Made by a program: the position numbers and the translations under genes. This document shows positions 40,675-49,133 of a stretch of 64,000 nt of DNA, piece by piece. Under the pieces are notes generated by a model. The model worked only from the letters and a program-made list of their open reading frames with translations. It did not search any database and was not told the DNA's origin. Every line of letters starts with the position of its first letter. The first letter of the stretch is position 1. Where the stretch lies: the NCBI GenBank assembly GCA_035561075.1, contig DATMYF010000180.1, positions 69,988 to 133,987 of the forward strand, read 5' to 3'. This DNA comes from JAMCRM01 sp035561075. Its GTDB lineage: Bacteria > Acidobacteriota > Terriglobia > Bryobacterales > Bryobacteraceae.

Positions 40675-42801
40675 TCACAGTAATTCGGGATGGTACGGCT
40701 CGAGCGAGAGCCGGCGGTTGCCGATGGTGGCACCCACCGCCCGATCGGCTTCCACGGACCGGATCACTCCGTTCTCAATCTGCAGAATAAACCCGCAGAT
40801 AGATGTAAACGTGGCCTCCGGACGCCCATCGCCGTCAATATCGATACTCTTGCCTTTCCCCCCAGCTGAAGTTCGGCCGACATAAAGGCTGCCGTTTACT
40901 CGTCCGAGCACGCTCGAAAAACCCTGTGCCGTCTGGCGGAAGCTCACGCGGACTGCTTCGGCGGGAGGGTCGCCGGTTACGCGCGGGTAGATGAAGGTGA
41001 TGTTAGACCGGGAACGCACCGGCCGGAGCCAGCCGTAACTGCTCCGCAGCGGGTCTTCATCGGCAGCGATGCCCGGGTTTGACGCCAGCGAGATAAAGTT
41101 CTGCTCGTCGGTGCCGTCGGGATAGCGGACCGAAGCGATGTAGCCGCCGACGCGGGAGCGGAGCGGGCCGCCATCGTGCTCGAGCATGGGGAACGTGACA
41201 GCGTATTGAATGCGCGCAGCGCTTTCGAGTGTGGCCAGGATGCCGTCTGGAGTAATCACGAAATGGTGGCGGAATGTGGGTCCCTGCTTGCCCGGCAGGG
41301 GCGCGTATTCGACGGCGCAGCGGACCAGCAGGGGATGCACGAAGGACGCCTCAAAGCGGCCCTGGTAGCGACCTGGGATATCGGCGAGCCGGACCCAGCG
41401 GCCGCCCTCCATCCAAGTGGGGCCGAAACTGGCGCCCCCGCCGGAAGCGCGGTCGCGGGCGCCATCGGAGGGTCCCAGGCGCGAGTCCCACTCGGGACGG
41501 CTGAAGCGCACCGCTCCCAGCGCCATCCAATCGGCGCCGGAGGTGGCGGCTACGTCGCCACGCAGGTTGATCACCATCTGCATGCCCCCGGCATTGACAA
41601 ACACACTGGCAAAACGCGGGTCGGCCACGGCGGCGTAGCCGCCAATCTCGGTGGGCGAGGGAGTTTCCGGGAACTCATGGCGGCGCACCAGATAAGACTC
41701 CGCCAGGTGACACATCACAGCTCCGTAACAGTTGCCGTAATTGCCGATCGGCTCCATGCCTGCGCGGTGGCCAGGGTCGAAGCGATGATTGGACGCGTAG
41801 AAGGAACCCGCCCAGGGAGACTCGTCGCGCTGCCACCGGGCGATGCTGCGAAATGACAGCATGGCCGCCCGGCGATACTGCCCGGCGGACCAGGCATTGC
41901 CGCGGGCATGTTCCCGTTCCGCCATCATCTCGAAACCCAGTTGATGGAGCGCGTCGTTAACCACGTGGTCGCAGGTGCGGCCGTTCGGCGGACACTGGCC
42001 GGAGGGGTCCTGCAGCAGTAGCGAAGCGGCGGTGCCACGCTCCACGGCACGGCGCATCTCCGCGCCGGACTTGCCGTCGAAACCGGCCTCCACGAGCGCC
42101 AACAGGTTGACACGCCCGACGGCCTCGACGGCGTGGGATTCGGGGTCGGTCGAGTGGTCCTGGTAGAGATTCAGGCAGTCGTTGACAATCCGCTCGCGCT
42201 GGTCCTCCAGCCAGTGGCGTTCAATGAAGTCGCGCGCCCGGTCGCGGTGCGCGAGACCAGCCGTGGAGCGCAGCCATTCGCCCCTCATCGCGCACGTGCG
42301 CCGGTGGTCCAATTGCAGGTGTTCCCCGTCGATGATGGAGAGCAGCGGGACGCACAGCCGCTGGCGCCACACGGATGCCCTCGCCTCACCGGCACGCGGG
42401 GCGAGCAGGGAAAGAGCGCCGGCCAGCGGCGCCAGGAAGAACTCCCCAAGGCGGTCCGGAATGGCGTCCGCGCCTCCCGCAACGCAAGCCGTGGCGTGTT
42501 CCATCGCCTGCATCGCCGGCTGGAGCAGGTCTTCGGCACGGCCACGGCTCACAAGCGTCGCCGCGGCGAATGCGAAATAGGCGGTGGAGTACCGGTGCTC
42601 GCGGCCCAGAATGGGATCTATGATCGCCCCACACGCATCCTGCATGCCGGCGGTGAACCGGCAGACCCGCTCGACGGTCTCCAGATACGCGGATGGTTCG
42701 ATGCCCGACGGCTGCCACGGCCGTGCGGTCAGATGCCACTTCACCCCGGGGAAAGCGGCCGTCTCGGCGGCTCCACTCCCAACGTCGGCCGATGTCCTCA
42801 A
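40675..42801 (-). CDS. Unknown 708-residue protein, possible carbohydrate-active
   Basis: Not recognised. No signal peptide is seen. The N-terminal ~380 residues are helical with aromatic- and acid-rich loops (RFTAGMQDACGAIIDPILGR, ASNHRFDPGHRAGMEPIGNY), a pattern suggesting an alpha/alpha-toroid. The C-terminal ~300 residues are beta-rich, ending with a segment IDIDGDGRPEATFTSICGFI that resembles a calcium-binding DxDxDG loop. This two-part layout occurs in polysaccharide lyases and glycosidases, but no catalytic motif can be named. Its start overlaps the preceding membrane-protein stop (ATGA). Confidence 0.7.
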   Translation of the reverse strand: MRTSADVGSGAAETAAFPGVKWHLTARPWQPSGIEPSAYLETVERVCRFTAGMQDACGAIIDPILGREHRYSTAYFAFAAATLVSRGRAEDLLQPAMQAMEHATACVAGGADAIPDRLGEFFLAPLAGALSLLAPRAGEARASVWRQRLCVPLLSIIDGEHLQLDHRRTCAMRGEWLRSTAGLAHRDRARDFIERHWLEDQRERIVNDCLNLYQDHSTDPESHAVEAVGRVNLLALVEAGFDGKSGAEMRRAVERGTAASLLLQDPSGQCPPNGRTCDHVVNDALHQLGFEMMAEREHARGNAWSAGQYRRAAMLSFRSIARWQRDESPWAGSFYASNHRFDPGHRAGMEPIGNYGNCYGAVMCHLAESYLVRRHEFPETPSPTEIGGYAAVADPRFASVFVNAGGMQMVINLRGDVAATSGADWMALGAVRFSRPEWDSRLGPSDGARDRASGGGASFGPTWMEGGRWVRLADIPGRYQGRFEASFVHPLLVRCAVEYAPLPGKQGPTFRHHFVITPDGILATLESAARIQYAVTFPMLEHDGGPLRSRVGGYIASVRYPDGTDEQNFISLASNPGIAADEDPLRSSYGWLRPVRSRSNITFIYPRVTGDPPAEAVRVSFRQTAQGFSSVLGRVNGSLYVGRTSAGGKGKSIDIDGDGRPEATFTSICGFILQIENGVIRSVEADRAVGATIGNRRLSLEPYHPELL

Positions 42802-43190
42802 GTTCGCGCCAGGTGGGTGTGCGCGAACAGTTCTTCGGTCTCACGGTTCAGCAGCGCCCACAGCCCGTAGACCCCAATCGCGGTGCCGACGGGAATATTC
42901 AACAGATGAATCGCTGAGAGAATGATGGCCAGAATGCGCGCCCACGGCCGGAACGACAACAGTCCTATCCCTACGATCAGCCCCGGCACCGAAAGGATCA
43001 GCACAAACATAAACAGCAAGCCGCCTAAGCCGCCCAGCAGCGGAACGGCTACGCGCGCGCCCTCGTCGCCGCTGGCCCCGGCCAGACCCGCGAGTCCCCC
43101 GAAAATGCCCAACAACGCAACGGCGCCGACGATCCCGAGAGCGCCGAGCACGATATGGATGATCCCCAGGACCTTGACATGTGTCGCCAT
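42798..43190 (-). CDS. Small integral membrane protein, DUF4064-like
   Basis: 130 residues with a strong ribosome site (GGGAGGAG). Hydrophobic segments at about 5-30, 46-77 and 82-110, Gly-rich at the first and second (LLGIFGGLAGLAGASGDEGA). The order of segments and the C-terminal VYGLWALLNRETEELF helix resemble small proteins of the DUF4064 group. Function unknown. Coupled to the large downstream gene. Confidence 0.7.
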   Translation of the reverse strand: MATHVKVLGIIHIVLGALGIVGAVALLGIFGGLAGLAGASGDEGARVAVPLLGGLGGLLFMFVLILSVPGLIVGIGLLSFRPWARILAIILSAIHLLNIPVGTAIGVYGLWALLNRETEELFAHTHLART

Positions 43191-43258
43191 CGACTCCTCC
43201 CGCTTGAAACGATCAGTATAGCTTTAAAGCCCTTTCCACGAGGGAGTGCTGTGGGAGA

Positions 43259-44884
43259 ATGAAAACCATGATGCGCGTGCGCATGCCCCAGACAGGCCCG
43301 GCTCTTTCTCCTAAAGACGAGCCGGCCGGCGGCTCGCTGTCAAAGGCCGTATTCCTCCACCTGGACGGCAAACGCCAGGAGGCCCTCAAGGAATTGCGCG
43401 ATGCCGCTGCCCGCGGGGAGCGACAGCCGCAGCTATTCTCCGCCGCCGCCCACATCGAGTACGAACTCGGCGCTTTTGAAGAGGCCGTCGAGAGCTATCG
43501 CCGCCTGCTCGAACTGGAGCCCGAGCACCGCACCGGCCACTTCAATCGCGCGGTCTGCCTGGGCAGGCTGGGCCGCTGGGCGGAAGCGGCGGAAGGCTTC
43601 GAAGCCGCACTCCGGCTGGATCCCTCCCGCGACGAGGCGCACCTCGGCCTGGGCACCTGCCTGATACACCTTGAACGCGCCGATGACGCCGTCAGAGTCT
43701 TCAACAGCTACCTCATTCGCTTCCCCGACGACGAGGAGGCTCTCTTCGGCAAGGCCGTCGCCATGCAGATCGCGTGCCGCTTCGACGAAGCCGCGGAGAT
43801 GTACCAGAAAATTCTCGTAAACAATCCGCGCTCGGAGCAGTGCCTCACCAACCTCGTCGCCATGCACCTCGCCCGGCAGGACTACGCGAAGCTGCGCGAT
43901 TGCGCCCAAAAGCTGCGGTCGCTTTCCATCGATAGCCAGACCGCCCTCGAGGCCCTCGCCACCGCTGCCTTCGCGGAGAAGGATTTCGCTGCCGCCGCAG
44001 CCTACGCGAAACGCCTCACCGAGCTCTTTCCGGACCAATTTGAAAACTGGTTCAACCTGGGCGTAGCATGCCAGAAACTGGAGCGCTACGGTGAGGCCGT
44101 GGACGCCCACACCCACGCCGTCACCCTGAAGCCCGACTCCCCGCAGGCGCTGCTCGATCTTGGCGTGGCGCACCAGAAGATGGGTTCCCTCGGGGCCGCG
44201 CGCGCCGCCTTCGAGCGGGCACTGGAACTTGCCCCCAACCTGGCCGGCGCCATGTGGAACCTGGCGTTGGTTCTTGAGCAACTGGGCGAGCGCGCAAAGG
44301 CCGAGGAACTCTACGGGCAACTCCCCGAAGACAAACCGGAAAGCGAGGATGCCATCTTCCGCCTGGGCTATCTGCGGCTGTTGCGCGGCGATTTCACCGG
44401 CAGCGCCAAGGCCTTCGCCGCGTGCCTTCAGAAACGGCCGGGCTGGCAGGAAGCGCAGCTCAACGCGGCCATCGCCAACTGGCGGGCGTCCAACATTCCG
44501 GCCGCCCACGAATTCTTCGAAAAGGTGCTTGCCGCCAACCCGAACTCCCCCGACGCCCTGCGCGGCCTGGCAGCCCTGGCCCTTGAGGAGCAGGAATGGC
44601 CCCGCGCCTTCGACCTGCACCGCCGCCTCCTCGATATCGGTGAGCGCGGCGCCGAACTGTACTACAACATCGGGCTCATCTGCCAGAAACGCAACCAGGC
44701 TTCCGAGTCGGTCCTGTATTACCAGGAGGCGCTCAAGCAGAACCCCGGATTCGCCGAAGCCCTGCTCAACCTCGGCCATGCCATGCGCTCCCTTGGCAAA
44801 GAGGAGGAAGCCCGCGCATGCTGGCAGCGCGCCATCGCCGTGCGCCCCGAACTCGCGGCCAGCTACTTCGAACCCGGCTCGTGA
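43259..44884 (+). CDS. Tetratricopeptide-repeat protein
   Basis: 541 residues made almost wholly of TPR units from about residue 35 to the end, with recognisable consensus elements (AVESYRRLLELEPEHRTGHF, NLGVACQKLERYGEAVDAHT, LDLGVAHQKMGSLGAARAAF, YYNIGLICQKRNQASESVLY). About 14 repeats are present. No signal peptide or enzyme domain is seen; a scaffold role is likely. The ATG at 43268 may be the true start because GGGAG is better placed for it. The radical SAM gene follows after 33 bases. Confidence 0.9.
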   Translation: MKTMMRVRMPQTGPALSPKDEPAGGSLSKAVFLHLDGKRQEALKELRDAAARGERQPQLFSAAAHIEYELGAFEEAVESYRRLLELEPEHRTGHFNRAVCLGRLGRWAEAAEGFEAALRLDPSRDEAHLGLGTCLIHLERADDAVRVFNSYLIRFPDDEEALFGKAVAMQIACRFDEAAEMYQKILVNNPRSEQCLTNLVAMHLARQDYAKLRDCAQKLRSLSIDSQTALEALATAAFAEKDFAAAAAYAKRLTELFPDQFENWFNLGVACQKLERYGEAVDAHTHAVTLKPDSPQALLDLGVAHQKMGSLGAARAAFERALELAPNLAGAMWNLALVLEQLGERAKAEELYGQLPEDKPESEDAIFRLGYLRLLRGDFTGSAKAFAACLQKRPGWQEAQLNAAIANWRASNIPAAHEFFEKVLAANPNSPDALRGLAALALEEQEWPRAFDLHRRLLDIGERGAELYYNIGLICQKRNQASESVLYYQEALKQNPGFAEALLNLGHAMRSLGKEEEARACWQRAIAVRPELAASYFEPGS

Positions 44885-44917
44885 AGCCGCGCCGCCACCC
44901 GGTGATACACTTGCTCT

Positions 44918-46108
44918 ATGGGAACCGGGTATGCCCTGCCAATTCTGGAGGGGGGGCTGGGCACTACACCGCGCATCAGTTCACTCCTGATTAAGCCGGC
45001 ATCCGCCGTCTGCAATCTGGATTGCGCCTACTGCTTCTATCTCGATCGCGAAGCGGATCCCTACAAGTCCATGCCCGCCCGCCGCATGTCGCTCGATACG
45101 CTCGAGCGCATGGTGGACACCTTCCTCTTCTATTCCTACCCCAACAGCGTTTTCGCCTTCCAGGGAGGCGAGCCGACCCTCGCCGGGCTGCCCTTCTTCC
45201 AAACACTCGTCGATTTTCAACAACAGCGCGGGCGCAACGGCCAGGCTGTCTCGAATGCCTTGCAGACCAACGGCATGTTCCTGGACGATGCCTGGTGCGA
45301 GTTCTTCAAGGGCTACAACTGGCTGGTGGGCATCTCCATGGATGGGCCCGAGGACGTCCACAATCTCTATCGCGTCAACAAGGCCGGCAAACCCACTTGG
45401 GCGCGCGTCATGGAGAGCATCCGGACCATGCAGAAGTACAAGGTAGAGTTCAACGTGCTCTGCGTGCTCAGCCAGTCGAACGTCGGGAAGCCGCGCGAGA
45501 TCTACCGTTTCTTCCGCTCCATCGGGATCGAGCACATGCAGTTCATCCCGCTCTCCGATTTCGACGCCGCCGGCCAGCCCTACCCGTTCACCATCACACC
45601 CGAACAGTACGGGCGCTTCATGTGCGAGGTCTTCGACCTCTGGTGGCCGGAGCGGCGCAAAGTGCGCGTCCGCTACTTCGACAACGTTGCCGAAGCGCTC
45701 GCCGGCCAGAAGCCCGGCAACTGTACCCTGCACGAGACCTGCGATAGCTACGCCGTGGTGGAGTACAACGGCGACGTCTACCCGTGCGATTTCTTCGTCT
45801 CCTCGGAATGGAAGCTCGGCAACCTCAACCTGGACTCCTGGCCGGAGATCGCACGCCGCCAGAAACGCTATCAGTTTGCGGCCAAGAAGACCCTGGCACA
45901 CCCGACGTGCCAGGCGTGCGAGTGGCAGTCCATCTGCAAAGGCGGCTGCCCCAAACACCGGCACGATCCGCGGCGCACATTCGAGGACCTGGATTACTTC
46001 TGCCAGTCGTACAAAATGATGTTCGCCAAAGCCGTGGAGCCCCTGAAGAAGGACGTGGCGCGAATCTGCGGGCATCGCATCGAAACCCCGCCGGTCTCCC
46101 GCGCATAA
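44918..46108 (+). CDS. Radical SAM SPASM protein, anaerobic sulfatase-maturase-like
   Basis: 396 residues. The SAM/[4Fe-4S] motif is Cys32-x3-Cys36-x2-Cys39 in CNLDCAYCF. The GGEPTL motif follows at 83-88. A SPASM region from about residue 269 holds auxiliary-cluster cysteines: 269, 275, 290 (VYPCDFF), 331, 334, 340, 344 (SICKGGCPKHR) and 362. The overall pattern matches sulfatase-maturating enzymes that convert Cys or Ser to formylglycine. No sulfatase is present nearby. The upstream TPR gene is probably in the same transcript. Confidence 0.92.
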   Translation: MGTGYALPILEGGLGTTPRISSLLIKPASAVCNLDCAYCFYLDREADPYKSMPARRMSLDTLERMVDTFLFYSYPNSVFAFQGGEPTLAGLPFFQTLVDFQQQRGRNGQAVSNALQTNGMFLDDAWCEFFKGYNWLVGISMDGPEDVHNLYRVNKAGKPTWARVMESIRTMQKYKVEFNVLCVLSQSNVGKPREIYRFFRSIGIEHMQFIPLSDFDAAGQPYPFTITPEQYGRFMCEVFDLWWPERRKVRVRYFDNVAEALAGQKPGNCTLHETCDSYAVVEYNGDVYPCDFFVSSEWKLGNLNLDSWPEIARRQKRYQFAAKKTLAHPTCQACEWQSICKGGCPKHRHDPRRTFEDLDYFCQSYKMMFAKAVEPLKKDVARICGHRIETPPVSRA

Positions 46109-46117
46109 CATAGATAT

Positions 46118-46954
46118 ATGTGGCGCCTGGTCCTGCTGCTTCTCCCTACTCTGCTGCCTGCCCAGGATGCGCGCGAAATCGTCCGCCGTGCCGTTGAAAC
46201 CGCTGAAGTGCACGATAAGCTGGCGCTCAACTACACCTTCGTCGAGCGCCAGGATATCAAGCAACTCGAGTCCAACGGACGCACCAAGAAGCATGAGATC
46301 CGCACCTTCGACGTCACTATGGTGGAGGGCAGCCCCCACCGCCGCCTGATCGCCCGCGCCGATAAGCCGCTCTCTCCCGAAGAGGACCGCCAGGAGCGAG
46401 ACAAAGAGCGTCTCGGCATCGAGCAGCGCCGCCGCGAGACTCCAGAGCAGCGCTCGAAGCGCATCGCCGAATGGGAGAAGAAGCGCAACCGGCAGCGCGA
46501 GTTCATGAAGGAAATCCCCAACGCCTTCAACTTTCAGATCGTGCGGGAGGAGCAAATCGACGGCCGCACCGTGTACGTCATCCAGGCGGAGCCGCGCCCG
46601 GGATACGATCCTCCGTCGATGGCCGCCGGCTTCCTGCGCAAGATGCGGGCCACCCTCTGGATCGACAAGCAGGATTTCGGCTGGGCGCGCCTTGAAGCCG
46701 AGGCCTTCGATAACGTATCCGTTGGCCTCTTTCTCGCTCGCATCCACAAAGGCACTCGCATTCTGCTGGAGCAGACCCGCATCAACGACGAGATCTGGCT
46801 GCCCCGCCGAATGAACATCGCGGCCAGCCTGCGGGTTGCATTGGTGAAGTGGGTCGGCGGCGAATGGCATTACGATTACCGGGACTACCGCAAGTTCCAG
46901 GCAAGCTCCCGTGTAGCCGGATATGAGCCCGGTGAAGCCGGCGGCCCGCGGTAG
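46118..46954 (+). CDS. Unknown secreted protein, LolA-like pattern
   Basis: 278 residues with a short signal peptide (WRLVLLLLPTLLPAQ). The segment from 35 to 260 has alternating strands with KLALNYTFVERQDIKQLESN, a Glu/Arg-rich charged helix at about 85-135, and RATLWIDKQDFGWARLEAEA, VSVGLFLARIHKGTRILLEQ, which resemble the outer-membrane lipoprotein-sorting fold of acidobacterial proteins of this type. Function unknown. It starts 9 bases after the radical SAM gene. Confidence 0.7.
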   Translation: MWRLVLLLLPTLLPAQDAREIVRRAVETAEVHDKLALNYTFVERQDIKQLESNGRTKKHEIRTFDVTMVEGSPHRRLIARADKPLSPEEDRQERDKERLGIEQRRRETPEQRSKRIAEWEKKRNRQREFMKEIPNAFNFQIVREEQIDGRTVYVIQAEPRPGYDPPSMAAGFLRKMRATLWIDKQDFGWARLEAEAFDNVSVGLFLARIHKGTRILLEQTRINDEIWLPRRMNIAASLRVALVKWVGGEWHYDYRDYRKFQASSRVAGYEPGEAGGPR

Positions 46955-46970
46955 TAATCTAAATAGACGC

Positions 46971-49127
46971 ATGACGACCGCCTCGCCATCCGCGGAAGCC
47001 AAAGTCGCGCCGCTTGAAGCCGCGCCCGATCTTCACAATCCGCGGCTTTACATCAATCGCGAACTGAGCCTGCTCAGTTTTCAGCGCCGTGTGCTGGAAG
47101 AGGCCGAGGACGAAACCAACCCCCTGCTCGAACGCGCTAAGTTCCTCTCCATCGTGGGGTCGAACCTCGACGAGTTCTTCATGGTGCGGGTAGCCGGCCT
47201 CACCGCGCAGGTGGATGCCGGCATTCCGGAAGTGGGCGCGGACCGCATGAGCCCCGGCGCGCAACTGGTCGCCATTCGGCGTGAGGTGAAGCGCCTAATG
47301 GCCGACGCGCACCGCTGCCTGCGCTCCGACCTGCTGCCCGCGCTTGAAAAGGCCGGCATCGAGATCCTCGAATACTCCGACCTGAACCCGCGCCAGATCA
47401 ATGCCTGCGACCGCTACTTCGCCCAGACGATTTTCCCGGTGCTCACACCCCTGGCCTTCGATCCCGGGCGGCCCTTCCCCCATATCTCGAACCTGAGCCT
47501 CAATCTCGCCGTGCTCATCTGTGACTCCCGAGGCGTCGAGCACTTCGCCCGCATCAAGGTGCCCGACACATTGCCGCAGCTTGTCCCTGTAACGCGGCCC
47601 CGCAAAAAAGCGGGCAAACGCATCGCCGGCAAGGAAGGTTTCGTGTGGATCGAGCAGGTGATCGCCGCCAACCTGGCCGCGCTCTTCCCCGGAATGCAGG
47701 TTCTTGAGGCGCACCCCTTCCACGTCACACGCGACGCCGACATCGCCATCAAGGAACTGGAGGCCGAGGATCTTCTCGAAACCATCGAGGAGGGCGTGCG
47801 GCAGCGTCGCTTCGGCAGCGTCGTGCGGCTCAAGGTGAACCAGCAGATGCCCGCCCACATCCTGCGGATCCTCATCAATAACCTGGAGGTGGATTCGAAC
47901 CAGGTGTACCGCGTGAAGGGCCTGCTGGGACTCAGCCGCCTGATGACGCTGCACCAGATCGAACGGCCGGACCTCAAGTTCAAGCCCTTCGTCCCGGCGG
48001 TACCCCCATCGCTGGCCCACGCCGGCGACGACGAGGACATCTTCACTGTCGTGCGCCGCGGCGATGTCCTGCTGCACCACCCATTCGACTCCTTCCAGCC
48101 CGTGGTGGACTTCCTGCGCAAAGCCGCGCGCGACCCCGACGTGCTGGCCATCAAGATCGTGCTCTACCGCGTGGGCCGCAACTCGCCGGTGGTCGAGACA
48201 CTGCTGGAGGCGATCGAGAACGGTAAGCAGGTCGCCGTCCTGATGGAGTTGAAGGCGCGCTTCGACGAGGAGAGCAACATCGAGTGGGCCAAGGCGCTGG
48301 AAGGTGCGGGAGTGCACGTCGTCTACGGCCTTGTCGGCCTGAAAATTCACTGTAAGGTAGCCATGGTGGTGCGGCGCGAGAGCGACACCATCAGGCGCTA
48401 CATCCACATGGCCACCGGCAATTACAACGCCGTCACCGCGCACCTCTACACTGACATGGGGATGCTGACCGTGCGGGAGGACATAGGCTCCGACGCCACG
48501 GACTTATTCAACTACCTGACCGGGTACTCCGCCAAGCGCGACTATCAGAAACTGCTGGTGGCTCCCGTCAACATGCGGGAGCGTTTTGAGGCCAAGATCG
48601 AGCGCGAGATCCGGCACCAACTGGCCGGCAAGCGCGGGCACCTCATCTTCAAGATGAATTCGCTGGTGGATCCGCAGGTGATCCGTATGCTCTACCGCGC
48701 TTCACAAGCCGGGGTAAAAGTGGACCTGCTGGTGCGCGGCATCTGCTGCCTGCGGCCTGGCATCGCCGGGGTAAGCGACAACATCCAGGTGACCAGCATC
48801 GTGGGCCGGTTCCTCGAACACACCCGCGTCTACTACTTGCGCAACGGAGGGCAAGAAGAGGTTTACCTGGGCAGCGCTGACCTCATGCCCCGCAACATTA
48901 ACCGCCGCGTGGAGGCCCTCTTCCCCGTGGAGGACGAAACCCTGCTGCGGCGCATCAAAGACGAAATCCTCGAAACTTATCTCGCCGATAATGTCAAGGC
49001 GCGGCGCATGGCTTCGGACGGCACCTACAAGCGCCTCAAAGCAGGTGATTCGAAAAAGGCCGTAGACGCGCAAGCGGCGCTCCTCCCGAAGGAAGAGCGC
49101 CGCGCGCGCAAAGGAAACGGGAAGTAG
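46971..49127 (+). CDS. ppk1: Polyphosphate kinase 1
   Basis: Reversibly makes polyphosphate from ATP. ATG 46971 is chosen because the product starts in the normal register (718 residues); an upstream in-frame ATG at 46923 overlaps the previous gene. Landmarks: LYINRELSLLSFQRRVLEEA at the N-terminus, SNLDEFFMVRVAGL, the phosphorylated His in KIHCK (residue 460 by family precedent), and HMATGNYNAVTAHLYTDMGM (from 479). It converges with the TonB receptor gene; six bases separate the two stops. Confidence 0.96.
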   Translation: MTTASPSAEAKVAPLEAAPDLHNPRLYINRELSLLSFQRRVLEEAEDETNPLLERAKFLSIVGSNLDEFFMVRVAGLTAQVDAGIPEVGADRMSPGAQLVAIRREVKRLMADAHRCLRSDLLPALEKAGIEILEYSDLNPRQINACDRYFAQTIFPVLTPLAFDPGRPFPHISNLSLNLAVLICDSRGVEHFARIKVPDTLPQLVPVTRPRKKAGKRIAGKEGFVWIEQVIAANLAALFPGMQVLEAHPFHVTRDADIAIKELEAEDLLETIEEGVRQRRFGSVVRLKVNQQMPAHILRILINNLEVDSNQVYRVKGLLGLSRLMTLHQIERPDLKFKPFVPAVPPSLAHAGDDEDIFTVVRRGDVLLHHPFDSFQPVVDFLRKAARDPDVLAIKIVLYRVGRNSPVVETLLEAIENGKQVAVLMELKARFDEESNIEWAKALEGAGVHVVYGLVGLKIHCKVAMVVRRESDTIRRYIHMATGNYNAVTAHLYTDMGMLTVREDIGSDATDLFNYLTGYSAKRDYQKLLVAPVNMRERFEAKIEREIRHQLAGKRGHLIFKMNSLVDPQVIRMLYRASQAGVKVDLLVRGICCLRPGIAGVSDNIQVTSIVGRFLEHTRVYYLRNGGQEEVYLGSADLMPRNINRRVEALFPVEDETLLRRIKDEILETYLADNVKARRMASDGTYKRLKAGDSKKAVDAQAALLPKEERRARKGNGK

Positions 49128-49133
49128 GCGTTT

